Positions 33,840 to 45,839 of a stretch of DNA of 64,000 nucleotides are shown in pieces. This DNA is from Rhexocercosporidium sp. MPI-PUGE-AT-0058 (taxonomy: Eukaryota; Ascomycota; Leotiomycetes; Helotiales), in assembly GCA_020746875.1 (NCBI GenBank), contig JAGTJL010000006.1, forward strand, positions 1,550,001 through 1,614,000. The letters run 5' to 3'. The notes beneath the pieces were generated by a model. It had not been told where the DNA came from. It saw nothing but the letters and a program-made list of their open reading frames with translations, and made no database searches. How positions within the stretch are numbered: position 1 is the stretch's first letter; every line of letters begins with the position of its first letter. Both the position numbers and the translations under genes were made by a program.

Positions 33840-36800
33840 ATGGTGTCTCTTGAAGAGCTTGACGCGACGGTCCGCGCCTTCTACGAAGGCCGTGGAGAAT
33901 CGGTTAGTATATCTTGGAGCAGCGGCTCTAAGCCTCTGTGCGACTTGTATTTGCTGACGCGTTGGAACTATAGCAAAAAGCTGCGCAAGCTGCGTTGAAC
34001 CAGGTATGCCCCGCCTTTGAGTTGATACCGCCTTCATTTCTACGCTTGCTAACGTATGGCAACAGTTCAAAGAAGACCCCGATGCATGGCTCTTGGTCGA
34101 TAAGATCTTGCAAGATGCTACATACCCTCAGACCAAATGTCAGTCTTCTCCATACCTCGATGCGCCTCCCAGGACATGGCTGACAAATACGCAGATTTGG
34201 GCTTGCAGGTACTCGACAACGTTATCCTCACCAGATGGAAGGTCCTCCCTAAGGAGCAATGTCAAGGCAAGTCACAGATATCAACTTGGCTGCTTGCGAT
34301 GCTGACCGTTTCCAGGAATCCGTAACTTTGTGGTCAACTTCATCATTCAGTCTTCTGGCTCCGAAGAGTCTTTGAAGACACAGCGAACTCTCCTTAACAA
34401 ACTCAACCTCGTCCTCGTCTCTATCCTCAAGCAGGAATGGCCTCACAACTGGCCCACTTTCATAAACGAAATCATATCTGCGTGCCACACGAGTCTGTCA
34501 ATATGCGAGAACAATATGGCGATCCTGCGGCTGTTGTCAGAGGAGGTCTTCGATTTCTCAGCAGACCAAATGACCTCCGCGAAGACCAAGAACCTGAAGA
34601 CTGTCATGTGTGCAGAGTTTTCTTCGATCTTCCAGCTTTGCAACGAGGTTCTGAATAGCGCCACCCAAACAAGTCTGATCAAAGCAACACTCGAGACTCT
34701 CCTTCGCTTTTTCAACTGGATCCCCCTCGGATACATTTTCGAAACTCCGATCATCGATACACTACGAACGAGATTCTTGGAGACGCCTGAATTCCGGAAC
34801 ATCACATTGAAGTGCTTGACAGAGATAGGTGGACTTCAGACAGGTCAAAATAACGCGTATGATGAGAAGCTGGTCCAGATGTTCACCGAAGTCTTGACTA
34901 CCATCTCGAAGATCATCCCATTGTCGCTGGATCTAAAGACTACGTACAATTCCAGCAACTCCAAGGACCAGGAATTTATCCAGAATCTTGCACTTTTCCT
35001 GACAAACTTCTTTGGTGTTCATCTCAATGTATGCATCCCTATACTTATATCTGAGCAGTACTGACAACTAGGTAGCTTATTGAGAATCTTCCAAATCGCG
35101 ACTTCCTAACTCACGCCCACTTCTACCTTATCAGAATTTCACAAATCGAGGACCGAGAGATCTTCAAGATCTGCCTGGAGTACTGGACCAAACTTGTTCA
35201 GGAGCTCTACGATGAGATGCAATCACTACCGCTCACTGATGTCAACCCTCTTGTTAACATGGGCGTCGGTGGCCTTGCGAACCCCGGTGCACCAAATCCA
35301 AGTCTTCTGGCCAACTACCCTCTCCGGAAGCACAAGTACAACGAAGTACTCTCCAATCTCCGAGTAGTAATGATCGAGAAGATGGTCAGACCAGAGGAGG
35401 TGTTGATTGTGGAGAATGAGGAAGGAGAAATCGTGAGAGAGTTCGTGAAGGAGAGTGACACCATTCAATTGTATAAGACAACCAGAGAGTGTCTTGTATA
35501 CCTCACCCACTTGGATGTCGTCGATACCGAGAACATCATGACCGACAAGCTTGCTCGCCAAGTCGACGGCTCAGAATGGTCGTGGGCCAACTGCAATACT
35601 CTGTGCTGGGCTATCGGATCCATTTCTCTCGCCATGAACGAAGAGACCGAGAAACGCTTCCTGGTTACCGTTATCAAGGACCTCCTCGGCCTGACAGAGA
35701 TGAAGCGAGGTAAAGACAACAAGGCAGTGGTGGCCAGTAACATCATGTATATTGTTGGTCAATACCCTCGATTTCTCAAGGCACACTGGAAGTTCTTGAA
35801 GACGGTCGTCAACAAGTTATTCGAGTTCATGCACGAATCGCATGAGGGTGTTCAGGATATGGCTTGCGACACGTTCATCAAGATTGCGAGACAGTGTAAG
35901 CGTCACTTTGTTGCGTTGCAGCCAGGGGAGAACGAGCCGTTCATTGAGGAGATTGTCCGAACAATGCGCAAGATCACCTGTGATCTCTCACCCCAGCAAG
36001 TCCACACATTCTACGAGGCTTGTGGGTATATGATTGCCGCACAACCACAGAAGAATGCTCAGGAGAGACTCATCTCGGAGCTCATGTCATACCCTAATGC
36101 CGCTTGGGATGCCATTATCGCTCAGGCCACCGCCAATCCCTCAATTCTGCAAGATGCAGATACCATCAAGGTAATCGGCAATGTCATGAAGACAAATGTC
36201 TCGGCTTGCATGTCTATTGGAAGCTACTTCTACCCCCAGATCGGTCGAATCTACCTCGATATGTTATCCATGTACCGCGCTACTAGTGGGATGATCTCTG
36301 AGGCAGTTGCACGAGATGGTGAGCTCCATGCTTCTGAATGTTGCAGTCCTTGGCTAATATTACCCAGGTGAAATTGCAACGAAGATGCCGCGAGTACGAG
36401 GATTGCGAACTATCAAGAAAGAGATCTTGAAGCTCATTGAGACCTATGTCGATAAGGCTGATGATCTTGAGATGGTCCGAACCAATATCGTACCAGCTCT
36501 CCTTGACGCTGTTCTTGTGGACTACAACCGAAACGTTCCCAATGCCCGAGATGCTGAAGTCCTCAAGGTCATGTCCGTCATCATCACCAAGCTTTCTGTA
36601 CGTTGGACCCCCCACCGCTCAAGATTCTCAGTAGTGCTTCCCTTCCCTTCACCGTTTTGTTCCACTCCTTGTCGTCCCCTTTCTCGTGCTTATGGAAAAC
36701 TTACTGACTAGCAAAGGCCCTCATGGAAGATCAAGTACCAAACATCATGGAGAATGTCTTCGAGTGCACGTTAGAGATGATCAATAAGGACTTCTCCGAA

Positions 36801-37625
36801 TTCCCAGAGCACCGAGTCGAATTCTTTACTCTTCTTCGCGCAATAAACTTGCACTGCTTTCCAGGTATGTCCGTTCCAATCACAGTTCTGTCTGTTTGCT
36901 AACGGTATGCAAGCCCTCCTTAAACTCGATAACAGACAATTCAAATTCGTCATTGACTCTTGCATGTGGGCCAGCAAGCACGACAATCGTGAGGTTGAGT
37001 ATGCTGGCCTCAACATGTGTTTGGAGTTGATTACCAACATTGCCGAGACCGATGCTGGAACTTCGAACGCTTTCTTCCAGCAATTTTTCGTTCCTATTCT
37101 ACAAGATGTGTTCTTTGTTCTCACCGACACAGATCATAAGGCAGGATTCAAGTCACAGTCGATGTTGCTGTCTCGGATGTTCTACTTTGTTCACCCGGCT
37201 GATGGCACCGCGCCGAAGATCCAAGGCCCAATCTACCAGGCTGATCAGGCACCTGCCGGAACTACCAACAAGGAATTCTTAGGTGGATTTGTTGCCAATT
37301 TATTGCAGGGCGCTTTCCCCAATCTCCAGGCGTATGTTGATACCCACCCACTCTGAAGTAAGATATACTAATTCTCCATAGAAACCAAATTAAGACATTC
37401 GTTGAGGGCTTGTTCACTCTCAACAATGCATCCGATAGATTCAAGCTCAATCTTCGTGACTTCCTGATACAGTTGAAGGAGTTCGCAGGAGATAACACCG
37501 AGCTTTACGCCGAGGAGAAGGAGCAATCCGAGAGAGATGCCAAAGCAGCCGAGCGTGAGCGTTTGTCAAAGGTTGGAGGCTTACTCAAGCCTGCTGAGCT
37601 TGCGGAGGATGATGATGAGTTGTGA
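33840..37625 (+). CDS. CRM1: Exportin-1 (CRM1), nuclear export receptor
   Basis: Ten exons encode 1077 residues: 33840-33902, 33974-34003, 34066-34138, 34195-34266, 34316-35028, 35076-36318, 36368-36597, 36717-36864, 36914-37331 and 37382-37625. All phases agree. Exon 2 is 30 nt, and the intron 34267-34315 is GC-AG (donor GCAAGT). The N-terminal importin-beta-like domain includes [20 protein letters not shown] sequence, followed by the Xpo1 domain, the highly conserved [20 protein letters not shown] groove region, and the CRM1 C-terminal domain ending in an acidic EDDDEL. It binds leucine-rich export signals with RanGTP and carries cargo through nuclear pores. In [13 protein letters not shown] residue 524 is Thr where leptomycin-sensitive CRM1 has Cys. 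Confidence 0.97.
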
Positions 37626-39028
37626 CTTGAGGAAGAGTTGAGGCTGGACTACGCACAGGCTGAGGCGGCAGCACAGAGATCTACCGAAACACGTATTTAT
37701 CGCCCAAAAGCAATCAACGAGCTGGATGGGTGGGATATGTACGATCTTTGATTCTCCACCACTCGTCAGCAGCCTCTGCCTCGCTCCCTGGATAATGAAT
37801 TTTCGATTTCATCTCCGTTCCCTCCGAATATACCATACTCAGGGCCTGCATGCCCAGGCGGAGTACGGTTGTGTGGGAAACTTGGGGGATCTTGTCTGTC
37901 TAAAAAGCGGTTTTCTACTAGATTCGATTCTCTTTCGTCGCAAGGCGACGACTTTGCATTTTGCGAGAGACTTATGATACCTCTCCCTTTTGGAGGAACA
38001 CGCATGGATGAAGCATAAGGATGAGATATGGGTGGGTTTATGAGACACGAATGGTTGGGATTGTTGTATGTAGATGCGGCGGGCATTGAGGCAACACAAT
38101 CAATATATGAAACGAACCTGATAGAAAGAATGGTTGTGATTCGCTTCAGCGTTAAGTTGCTTCATCAGCTACCCTCATTTCTTATGGCCAAGCGGTAGCT
38201 TAATGTAGAATTACAGCGGCATTCCCATCCTTTTCTTGCATCATCCCACCATAGTTATGCCATACAAACATAGTTGACTTTATCCCATCTCCTTTAAGCT
38301 CCTCCGGCAGCACGTGCTCCACCAAACAGCTGGAGAACAAAAGTATATGCCAAGCCACTGGGACGCCGATCCTCCACGCAGATCAAATCCAAAACTGAGT
38401 GACGAATGGTTGTCTGAAGCTGGACAACGTGTTCTTCAGAACACCCTGGTGTTTCTCGGTGTCGCCGCCAGCTTTTGTTTATTGATTTTTCGACGGCTGG
38501 GCATGGGCAAGCAGCACACGCGGCTCCTTTATTGATCCTAGCCTAGGAGGTCAACTAGAAACTGGCAGAGGCTTATGACAATTCCGATCAGTGCTGAAGT
38601 AGTACACTTCGGAAGATTGTTTCTGGCATTGTAAGTGTAGACTTGGATTTATCCTACTGTACGGTTGGGAGATTTGATGTGTTAGTTTGCTCTAGTGTTT
38701 GGTTCTCCTTGATCATGTCACACTGCTTTTATATCGAGCCGTCATCCCAACATCGTTCTGGAAGGAAGCCAAACGGGATGCTGCATATGTACGTCTTACC
38801 TATTAGGGGTAGCATTCAGGGACCATGTATCAATGATTGGCCAGCAGAGGAAGTTGCGAACCAAGATTTATCCAGTTCCTGACCCCGCCAATCTGCACAT
38901 CCAAATAGCTTCCCTTCATTGTCATCCCACCTCCAGTGGGGGAACCCATAAATAAAAGCCATGTGTCTCTCCCTCCTTGCTAAACTCTATTTTTGCTCGG
39001 AGCTCCTACCTCATCTTCACTTTTCTCC
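37626..39028. other. Intergenic region
   Basis: About 1.4 kb between tandem genes; short frames only. A tRNA-A-box-like string (TGGCCAAGCGGTA, near 38184) has no matching B box. A CAAT-rich, TATA-poor promoter for the next gene is assumed. Confidence 0.5.
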
Positions 39029-40924
39029 ATGATGTTTTTCCTCAAAGCTGGTATTGCTGCAGGCCTCGCCTGTGGTGTTCTGGCGTTTGTGAACCAGACT
39101 ACTTGCAATGGTAGAACTTATACCTATGAGGAGCTTGCTGGGTATGGAACCGTGCCTAGTAATGCCAGAGATGAGTTTGGAGACACTTTGAATTTCGGTT
39201 CTGCTCTTGCTTTGGACAGGTCTCAATGGAAGAAGCTGTTGAATGGAAGTTATACTGGAGTTCTGTGGGGTCTACCTGACAGAGGATGGTATGTATACCA
39301 TGCTTGCAGGAAATTCAATGCATATCTGCAAAGGTACTGAAGAATTACCAAAAGCTCATGCTGATATCGTATCATTTTGCAGGAACACCCAAGGGACTCT
39401 CAATTTCCAGCCTCGAGTGCACAAGTTCGACATCTTGTTCACCCCGAACCCAGCAGCTACCGTCGAGAACCCATCTGCCAAGAACCTGATTTTCACATAC
39501 AAAGAGACTATTCGATTCTATGGTCCTGACGGGACGCCTTGTACGGGTCTAGATGGAGATACAACCGGTCATTTGAGCTACCCCGGATTTCCAGATCTTC
39601 CAGTTGCAACCTTTACGGTGAGCTACCAATTCATGTTTGTTCTGAGGTTAGCTGATTAGATATAGGGAGACGGTTTCGGTGGGCCCGGTCCAGGAGGGAA
39701 ACGCATTCCAGTCGACTCTGAGGGCATTGTTCTGAATGACGACGGCAGCTTCTGGATCAGTGACGAGTATGGACCTTACGTGTATCGTTTCGATGCTTCT
39801 GGTCGCATGACCACTGCTATTAGACCACCAAATGCCATTATCCCTATGAGAAACGGCACTGAGTCTTTCTCTGCCGATTCTCCAGCTTATGTGAGTGATG
39901 TCCAAGTCTTTTCCTTCAGCTTGCCTCTGCTACAAGAAGATTAAGATATCAACACTTTTACCCAGTCAGATTCCAGTTTGGAGTTACGAAATCCCATTTC
40001 GAAAGGGTATTGCTGACTCTGAGATCATTAATAGTACGAGGGAGACAACGCCGAACCAGTTATTCCCTCCGATGGGCCCACCGGACGCAACAACAACCAC
40101 GGATTCGAGGGCCTCACAGTCTCAGGAGATGGCAAAAATCTCTACATTCTCGTCCAAGCAGCGACAAACCAAGAAGGCGGCCTGACATCTCAAACAGAAC
40201 GCTACACCCGCCTCCTCAAATACGACATCACCAGCCCCTCCAAACCCCACTACGCCAGAGAATTCGTGATCCCCCTTCCCCTCTATATGGACCCCACCGC
40301 AAGACCATCCAAGAACCCCAAAGTTGCAGCCCAGTCCGAACTCTTCCACATCCAGGACGGGCAGTTCTTCATACTAGCCCGTGATGGTGGGTTTGGTCAT
40401 GGCCAGGACATATCGCTTTCAAATTATAGACATATTGATATCTTTGATGTTAACTCGGCGAGTGATATCATGGGTAGTATTTATGATTGTACCGATTGCG
40501 CAGTTGCTTCTGAGGCTGGCGTCTTGAAGTCTGGGATTACGCCTGCGACGTATTGCTCGTTCATTGATATGAACTTGAACTCGCAGCTTAATCGCTTTGG
40601 TGCGCATAATGGTGGCGTTCAAGATGCTGATCTTCTTAATGAGAAGTGGGAGAGCATTGGCATTGTGCCCGTCGATGGGTCAGTCTTTCTCCTTGAAACA
40701 AAACGTCTAAGTAGACATTTGCTGACGCGCTGGGTAGATTGATCGGAGATGATGATGAGTGGTTCGTCTTCAGCATCAGCGATAATGACTTCATTACTCT
40801 AGATGGGTATATGGATGGTGGTGCTTTCCCGTACGCTGATGAGAGCGGGTTCAATCTGGAAAACCAGGCTCTAGTCTTCAAGATCAAGTTGCCGGAGCAC
40901 TCGAGACCGTTCAATCGTGATTAA
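39029..40924 (+). CDS. Secreted phytase-like esterase-domain protein (PF13449 type)
   Basis: Exons 39029-39288, 39383-39617, 39666-39890, 40035-40678 and 40738-40924 encode 516 residues; all phases agree. The ATG at 39029 begins a signal peptide (MMFFLKAGIAAGLACGVLA). The beta-propeller-like 'esterase-like activity of phytase' domain is recognised from GVLWGLPDRGWN, SEGIVLNDDGSFWISDEYGP, NNHGFEGLTVSGDGKNLY, ERYTRLLKYD and FFILARDGGFGHG. Several Cys and N-glycosylation sequons fit secretion. The substrate is not established for fungal members. The intron 39891-40034 (144 nt) could hide a micro-exon, but direct joining (SPAY to YEGDN) gives the expected family spacing. Confidence 0.88.
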
Positions 40925-42352
40925 GCGCTTGCTCGAGGTAGATAGCCGAAATGCGGTGGAATGTCTGCTACTGTAGTAAGTAATCAAATTAGGTATTAAC
41001 TCGCGTACTTTCATCTTAACTATTTACATTAACGCCGGATTATTGCCGGGCATGAGGGACCCTTTGGCTGCTTAAGCGAAAGTCAACAAGTCAAACAGCT
41101 AAAAAAGAAAGAAAAAATTATTTAGAGCTGTCGGGATACTGAGGAAGGAAGGCAGAGGGACTTACTTTTTCTTGTTTTCTTTCTTTCATTATTATTTTTA
41201 CTTTTTTCCTTCAATTTTTTTTTTTCATTTTCATTTTTTTTTTTCATTTTTGTTTTATTTTTCATTTTTGTATATTCATATAATAATTTCTGCGCTTTAA
41301 GTATTTTCTTTTCTTTTCTTTTCTTTTCTTTTCTTTTCTTTTCTTTTCTTTTCTTTTCTTTTCTTTTCTTTTCTTTTCTTTTCTTTTCTTTTCTTTTCTT
41401 TTCTTTTCTTTTCTTTTCTTTTCTTTCTTTCTTTCTTTCCTTTTCTTTCTAGAGCTAATTTCATAGGAATTAGTATAAAGGCTCCGACATTTCTCTTTTT
41501 CATTTCTGTAGAGGCATTAGCTGAGATCCCAAAGTTGAAGCAAGTTGTAAGCCCGACAGCTACACCGGCTGAGTTAATATAGATTACTGTCTGCTTATTT
41601 GGCTAGATATAGAGCGGGTGCGTTGTTTTCGCTAAGCGGAGCGAGCGGGGGGTGAGGGCATTCCGAGACTGAGTGAATGAATGAATGTTGGACGAAAACT
41701 GAGCAGCGATGTGGCCACGGCGAATGAATGAATCTGCCTCAGCAAAGGATGAGAAGTGGTGTACATTCGGATCGCGGTAAGGATATTAATGAAAGTCGAA
41801 TTCGGATAGTTTCAAGTCTAGCGGTATGATTTAGTTTGTTTACTTCCACTTTACGGGAGTACGGTCATGTATTTGACTACTGTAACCTTTTACACTATCT
41901 CTCTAATCAAAGCAATCTATACGGCAATACAGTGTGTTGCTTTGCTCGTCAGATCATGCAGGATGGATGACTGTCAGTAATCTGTCATTTGGTTTTGCAT
42001 TCCGATCGATGTCTAGTACTACCACTACCACCACCTGGAATTAATCAATTGCTTTCCTCTCACATCATCCACTATCTGTACACCGCGAATCTCAATCTCG
42101 AACCCAAACTCAATCTCAAGAAAACCCCCCTTGCATAAAAGCACCCTCCAAGTCCTAAACACCAGATCAAATAATCCTCGAACAGACCCCCAAAGTACTC
42201 CTTCCGTAACAAAACAAAAGGGTATGTATAGACAGTGGAACGACTCCTAACGCTACGCTCAAAGTCATCCCCAAGGAAAGAAGCTCAGGAAAGGACTTGA
42301 GCCCAAATAAAACAAAACACCAGAATCTACTTACTCCATGCCCAATACTTGC
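40925..42352. other. Intergenic region with low-complexity DNA
   Basis: About 1.4 kb at the ends of two converging genes. It is T-rich on the + strand at 41160-41290, carries a long pentanucleotide microsatellite (separate entry), and has no supported gene. Confidence 0.6.
41304..41439. repeat. (TTTTC)n microsatellite with adjoining (TTTC)n
   Basis: About 24 near-perfect copies of TTTTC from 41304 to about 41424, then several TTTC units to about 41439. On the minus strand it reads as an uninterrupted Lys/Arg/Glu repeat, an artefact of the repeat and not a gene. The upstream 41200-41280 is T-rich, so the array probably grew from a T tract. Confidence 0.95.
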
Positions 42353-44563
42353 TTAGTTGTAGCTCAGTCCCAACTGACCACCAGGACCGTATCCAGCACT
42401 CATACCCTTGTCCCCCTCCGCAATCTTCTTAGCCATTTGTCTCTCTGCCCACTCTCGGCTGGCTTGACGGCCTCTCTCAGCAGCCTCCTCTCTCGCACGC
42501 TTGGCAGCTGCCTCCCTATCCCTCTTCTCTCTTTCCATTTCCTCAGTAAGTCTTGCATCGCGCTGGTAGATTTCCTTGGCACGCTTTCGAAGATCGGAAT
42601 CGGTAACAGAGACAGCTCGCTGCAAAGGACGAGTAGCAGCAGAAACACCGGGCACACTTGGCGACGGCTTGCGGACAGGGGGAATGAAGGCACCCTTAGC
42701 ACGAGGAGCAGACATATTTGCCAGGTTGAGCGCAGCCATGGATGGTCGATGGGCACCAACATTAGAACCTCTCTTCGAGATAGAGAGGTTGCCGTCTTCC
42801 ATACTTTCGATTCCAATCTTGCTTTGTCTAGCACGACTGGCAACAGTTTCGCGAGGAACCATGTTCGGAGCAACACTATTGCGGATAGGCCGGGCTTTGA
42901 ATTCTCGGCGCTTTCGCTCTTCCTCCTCTTGGGCCTTTAGACGTGCCTCGTGTGCAGCTTTCTTTCTGCGCGACAGCTCTTCTCCGGGAAGCTCAAAGGC
43001 TGGTTTGGTAGGTGGTTTGGTAGATTTGACCTTCGGACCGGAAACCACACGAGCTGTGTGAACGCTATCTTCGCTGGATTGTCGTTGTGCGATTCGTGCC
43101 TCGCGCTGCTCCTTTAGCTTGAGAGCTACAGCTTCCCCTGGAAGTTCGAAAGTAGATCGAGTTGGCTGCTTTGTTGATTTCAAAGTTTCCTTTGGTGGTA
43201 GCAAACTGATAGGGCGTTTAACCATTGCCTTAGCATGAACCTGATCCTTCTGCTCTTCGGTCAATTTTGAGCTGCTAGACGCAGGCTTGAAGTTCATCGA
43301 TGCTGCCTTCTTCAGGGTTGGGGCTTGCTTTGGTGTCGACTTGACTCGCATTGTCGCATAACCAGACTTCGACGGCTGTCTCTTGAGTGTTGCCTGCTTC
43401 TCAGGGACTTTCACGGTTGGTTGTTTTCCGGTCTTGTGGCTTTCAAGAAAGCCATGAGGCATCTGAGCTTTTTGTCTGGACTTCTCCGGTGACACCATTC
43501 TTTCTGCCAGTGTAGCTTGGTTCAGAGCTTCAAGAGCTTCTTCAAGTTGATCGAGAGCTTCAACGGAATCTTCAATTCGGGAGACCGGTTTTGCGGGCGA
43601 TCGACAGGTAATTTGCTGGACAAAGGAATCTTCGCCTGCATCGTCTGTAGGGGTTGCAGAATCTTCGGGACCATATATTCTTTCGACTTCCGCAAGTGTC
43701 TTGACAGGTGAGCCTGCTCGCGTGTGACTGCTTCTGATTTCCTCTGCCATTGGTTCCATGATGCCATCTGTATCTGCTCCTGTTCCCATTTGTGCTTTTT
43801 TAGTGGCATCACCGTTCATCTCATCGTGAGATCTCGACCAAACTTCCTCTGCTAAAGATAAAGATGTATTAGTACTGTTATGGCCATATGGTAGATCTCG
43901 ACTAGATGTAGAACACTTCCTGGCTCGATTCGAACCTGTAGGACGACCACCGAAGAGAGTAATGAAATCGATCTCTCGGAGCTTCTGCGAAACAACAGAG
44001 CAGTCCCGGGATCCAAACAACTCTGATAGATTGTACGAATACTGACCTGCTTGTGCCTTTGCCAATTGGTGTCGGGTGATTCGCGCAGCCGGTTCAGGGG
44101 CCATTATATGATGTTCTTCGGCAGAAGGAGTAGTTTCTAGTATCTGATAAGACAATGGACGACGTAGAGATTGATCGGATACCTCCGTACCTTCGAGACG
44201 TTGAGGCAATGGACTGTCTGATTGTAGGACAGGGCTAGCTGTACCCAAATCTCCCAATCCCTGCTCCTCGACCAGCGTAGCCTCAGAGTCATTCTGATTG
44301 TCTTTGCGCTTGTTGCCCTTGTTACTTCTCTTGAACTTTTTGCCAACTCCCAATGCGCTCTTGTACGCGGCCTTGAGACCCTTGACCTCTGCTGCAGCCG
44401 CAGCCGCGTCCAGGGTGCTGAAGGTGTTTGTCGTCATGAGGATGTCGGCTTCTAGAAGAGCTGAGGGTTGCTTTGCAGGCGTGGTAGGCAAAGGTGTTTG
44501 CGATGCAAGAGCTGTGTCGTCTTCTGCAATGATGAATTTGCGAGATCTGGTCACTCTAGCCAT
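42353..44563 (-). CDS. Basic coiled-coil protein, possibly TPX2-like microtubule-associated
   Basis: One open frame gives 736 residues from the ATG at 44563 (MARVTRSRKF). The N-terminal half is Ser/Thr/Pro-rich and low complexity. Two related units occur near residues 470 and 520 (STFELPGEAVALKLKEQREA and AFELPGEELSRRKKAAHEAR), followed by REFKARPIRNSVAPNMVPRE. This Lys/Arg/Glu pattern with an FKARP-type segment resembles TPX2 C-terminal repeats; the match is by eye and modest. The C-terminus (about 655-725) is a charged helix likely to form a coiled coil. An in-frame optional intron is possible around 43850-43935 (minus strand), where GTACTAATAC and a TTTAG acceptor occur. It sits 0.7 kb from Dad2. 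Confidence 0.7.
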   Translation of the reverse strand: MARVTRSRKFIIAEDDTALASQTPLPTTPAKQPSALLEADILMTTNTFSTLDAAAAAAEVKGLKAAYKSALGVGKKFKRSNKGNKRKDNQNDSEATLVEEQGLGDLGTASPVLQSDSPLPQRLEGTEVSDQSLRRPLSYQILETTPSAEEHHIMAPEPAARITRHQLAKAQAGQYSYNLSELFGSRDCSVVSQKLREIDFITLFGGRPTGSNRARKCSTSSRDLPYGHNSTNTSLSLAEEVWSRSHDEMNGDATKKAQMGTGADTDGIMEPMAEEIRSSHTRAGSPVKTLAEVERIYGPEDSATPTDDAGEDSFVQQITCRSPAKPVSRIEDSVEALDQLEEALEALNQATLAERMVSPEKSRQKAQMPHGFLESHKTGKQPTVKVPEKQATLKRQPSKSGYATMRVKSTPKQAPTLKKAASMNFKPASSSSKLTEEQKDQVHAKAMVKRPISLLPPKETLKSTKQPTRSTFELPGEAVALKLKEQREARIAQRQSSEDSVHTARVVSGPKVKSTKPPTKPAFELPGEELSRRKKAAHEARLKAQEEEERKRREFKARPIRNSVAPNMVPRETVASRARQSKIGIESMEDGNLSISKRGSNVGAHRPSMAALNLANMSAPRAKGAFIPPVRKPSPSVPGVSAATRPLQRAVSVTDSDLRKRAKEIYQRDARLTEEMEREKRDREAAAKRAREEAAERGRQASREWAERQMAKKIAEGDKGMSAGYGPGGQLGLSYN

Positions 44564-45299
44564 CTTCGACGACGAAGGACGCAATGCAACGATAGATGGG
44601 CGAGGCGTAGAATTTGGTTCAGCCGTACCCTGGTCGCAGGTTTCGCTTTTGCGACGCGATATGCAGGGTGTAATGAGGTGGAGGAAACAAAGTGTGATAT
44701 GCGACGAGCCAAAGCCGCCTAGAGATGTATAAGTGGGATGGGATGGGATGCAGATGGAGGTGCAATTGAAGAGCAGAGCAGAGCAGTCAGTGCACTTATC
44801 GATTGTCAGAGGTGTGAGGATTGACCTTGCGGGTGGTTTCTTATTGCGCTTTCCTTATGAGATGTGATATGATATGAAACATTTGTTTAGGCTCATCACC
44901 ACATAGCAACTGCCGTCGGGAAGACAAAGTGACAGGGGTGCTGTTCTAGCGGGCTCGCGACGCGTGAGTTTCGTGATAAGAGTAGAGAGATATGCGGGCG
45001 GCTTGGTCCTGGAATTGTAGTACTTGTCTGTAGAAGAGAGTCGATTGAATCACGTCACATTTGCTAACAAGGTGTTTCTATATAGATATCGTGTAACTTC
45101 TAATGTGACTTTGACCTGGTCACTCAAGGGTATCAAACAAAGCCTCTTTCACCGACTGTACTCCAGAGGATAAATGTGCTTCCTCTCGCAGTGCCGTAAA
45201 TACCACAGAGCTGTCCTCAGTCCTCATATGCTATTCTCCAACCATCATATCGCACCCGTTGACCCGTGTTTGTCATTATTCACTACGCTTCCTAAGCCT
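44564..45299. other. Intergenic region between TPX2-like gene and DAD2
   Basis: About 740 bp that should contain the TPX2-like promoter and the DAD2 3' end. A palindromic ACGCGT (MCB-type element of G1/S genes in yeasts) lies at 44960-44965, about 400 bp before the ATG. Short direct repeats (GGGATGGGATGGGATG near 44733, AGAGCAGAGCAG near 44773) are present. Confidence 0.45.
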
Positions 45300-45839
45300 T
45301 TACTCCCCATTTCCACCCGGACTGGCCTGTTGAAGCATCGGCGCATGCTCCGTGGGAATTCTCACAAGAGTCTGAGGCAAAGGGTTTTCGCCGTCAGGTT
45401 TTTTTTGTAAGTCTTCTGCCTCGGTAACCTCAGAGTCTTTGGGTTTTGGAAGTTTCACTATCATGGAGTTAGTGGGGTAATCTGCAATCGCTGGTGCCGA
45501 GGACTTACTTGATGCCATACTGATTGCACGAAGAACATTGTGCCAGTTTCCTAGCACTGTGGCAACGGCTAGAAGAAGTCAGAAACTACGACATGTTAAT
45601 AGCTTGAGAAATTTGGTACCTTCTGTCCCATCAGATAGCGTAGACAACTTCTCCTCCAGCATCTGCATTTGTCCAGCCAAGCCAGCACTGAGATCCCGTA
45701 ATTGTTTTAGATTTTCAAGCTCCGCCTTCTTCTCGTTTATTCGCGCAAGGAGAATGGGTGATTGACCTGTAGATGCAGAGTTGCCAGATGTTGAAGCTTG
45801 TCGCAAATGCGAAGGGAGGGGTCGCGAGGAGTATGACAT
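45300..45839 (-). CDS. DAD2: DASH complex subunit Dad2 (outer kinetochore)
   Basis: Exons 45620-45839, 45509-45568 and 45300-45457 encode 145 residues, with consistent phases. The core matches Dad2: LARINEKKAELENLKQLRDL, MQMLEEKLSTLSDGTEAVAT, LGNWHNVLRAISMAS, then a conserved tail LPQTLVRIPTEHAP. The helical core (about 30-95) forms a coiled coil. Dad2 is part of the ten-protein DASH/Dam1 ring that couples kinetochores to microtubule plus ends. The ATG at 45839 (MSYSSRPLPSHLR) fits the family length; the frame is open further upstream to 46034 with no better start. The gene is head to head with shugoshin, 424 bp away. Confidence 0.9.

Noticed and set aside
38184..38235. Possible tRNA (A-box-like TGGCCAAGCGGTA)
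   Set aside because: No B box (GGTTCGANTCC) at the right distance and no acceptor stem pairing.
41297..41503. Minus-strand Lys/Arg/Glu-repeat frame
   Set aside because: It is simply the translation of the TTTTC microsatellite.
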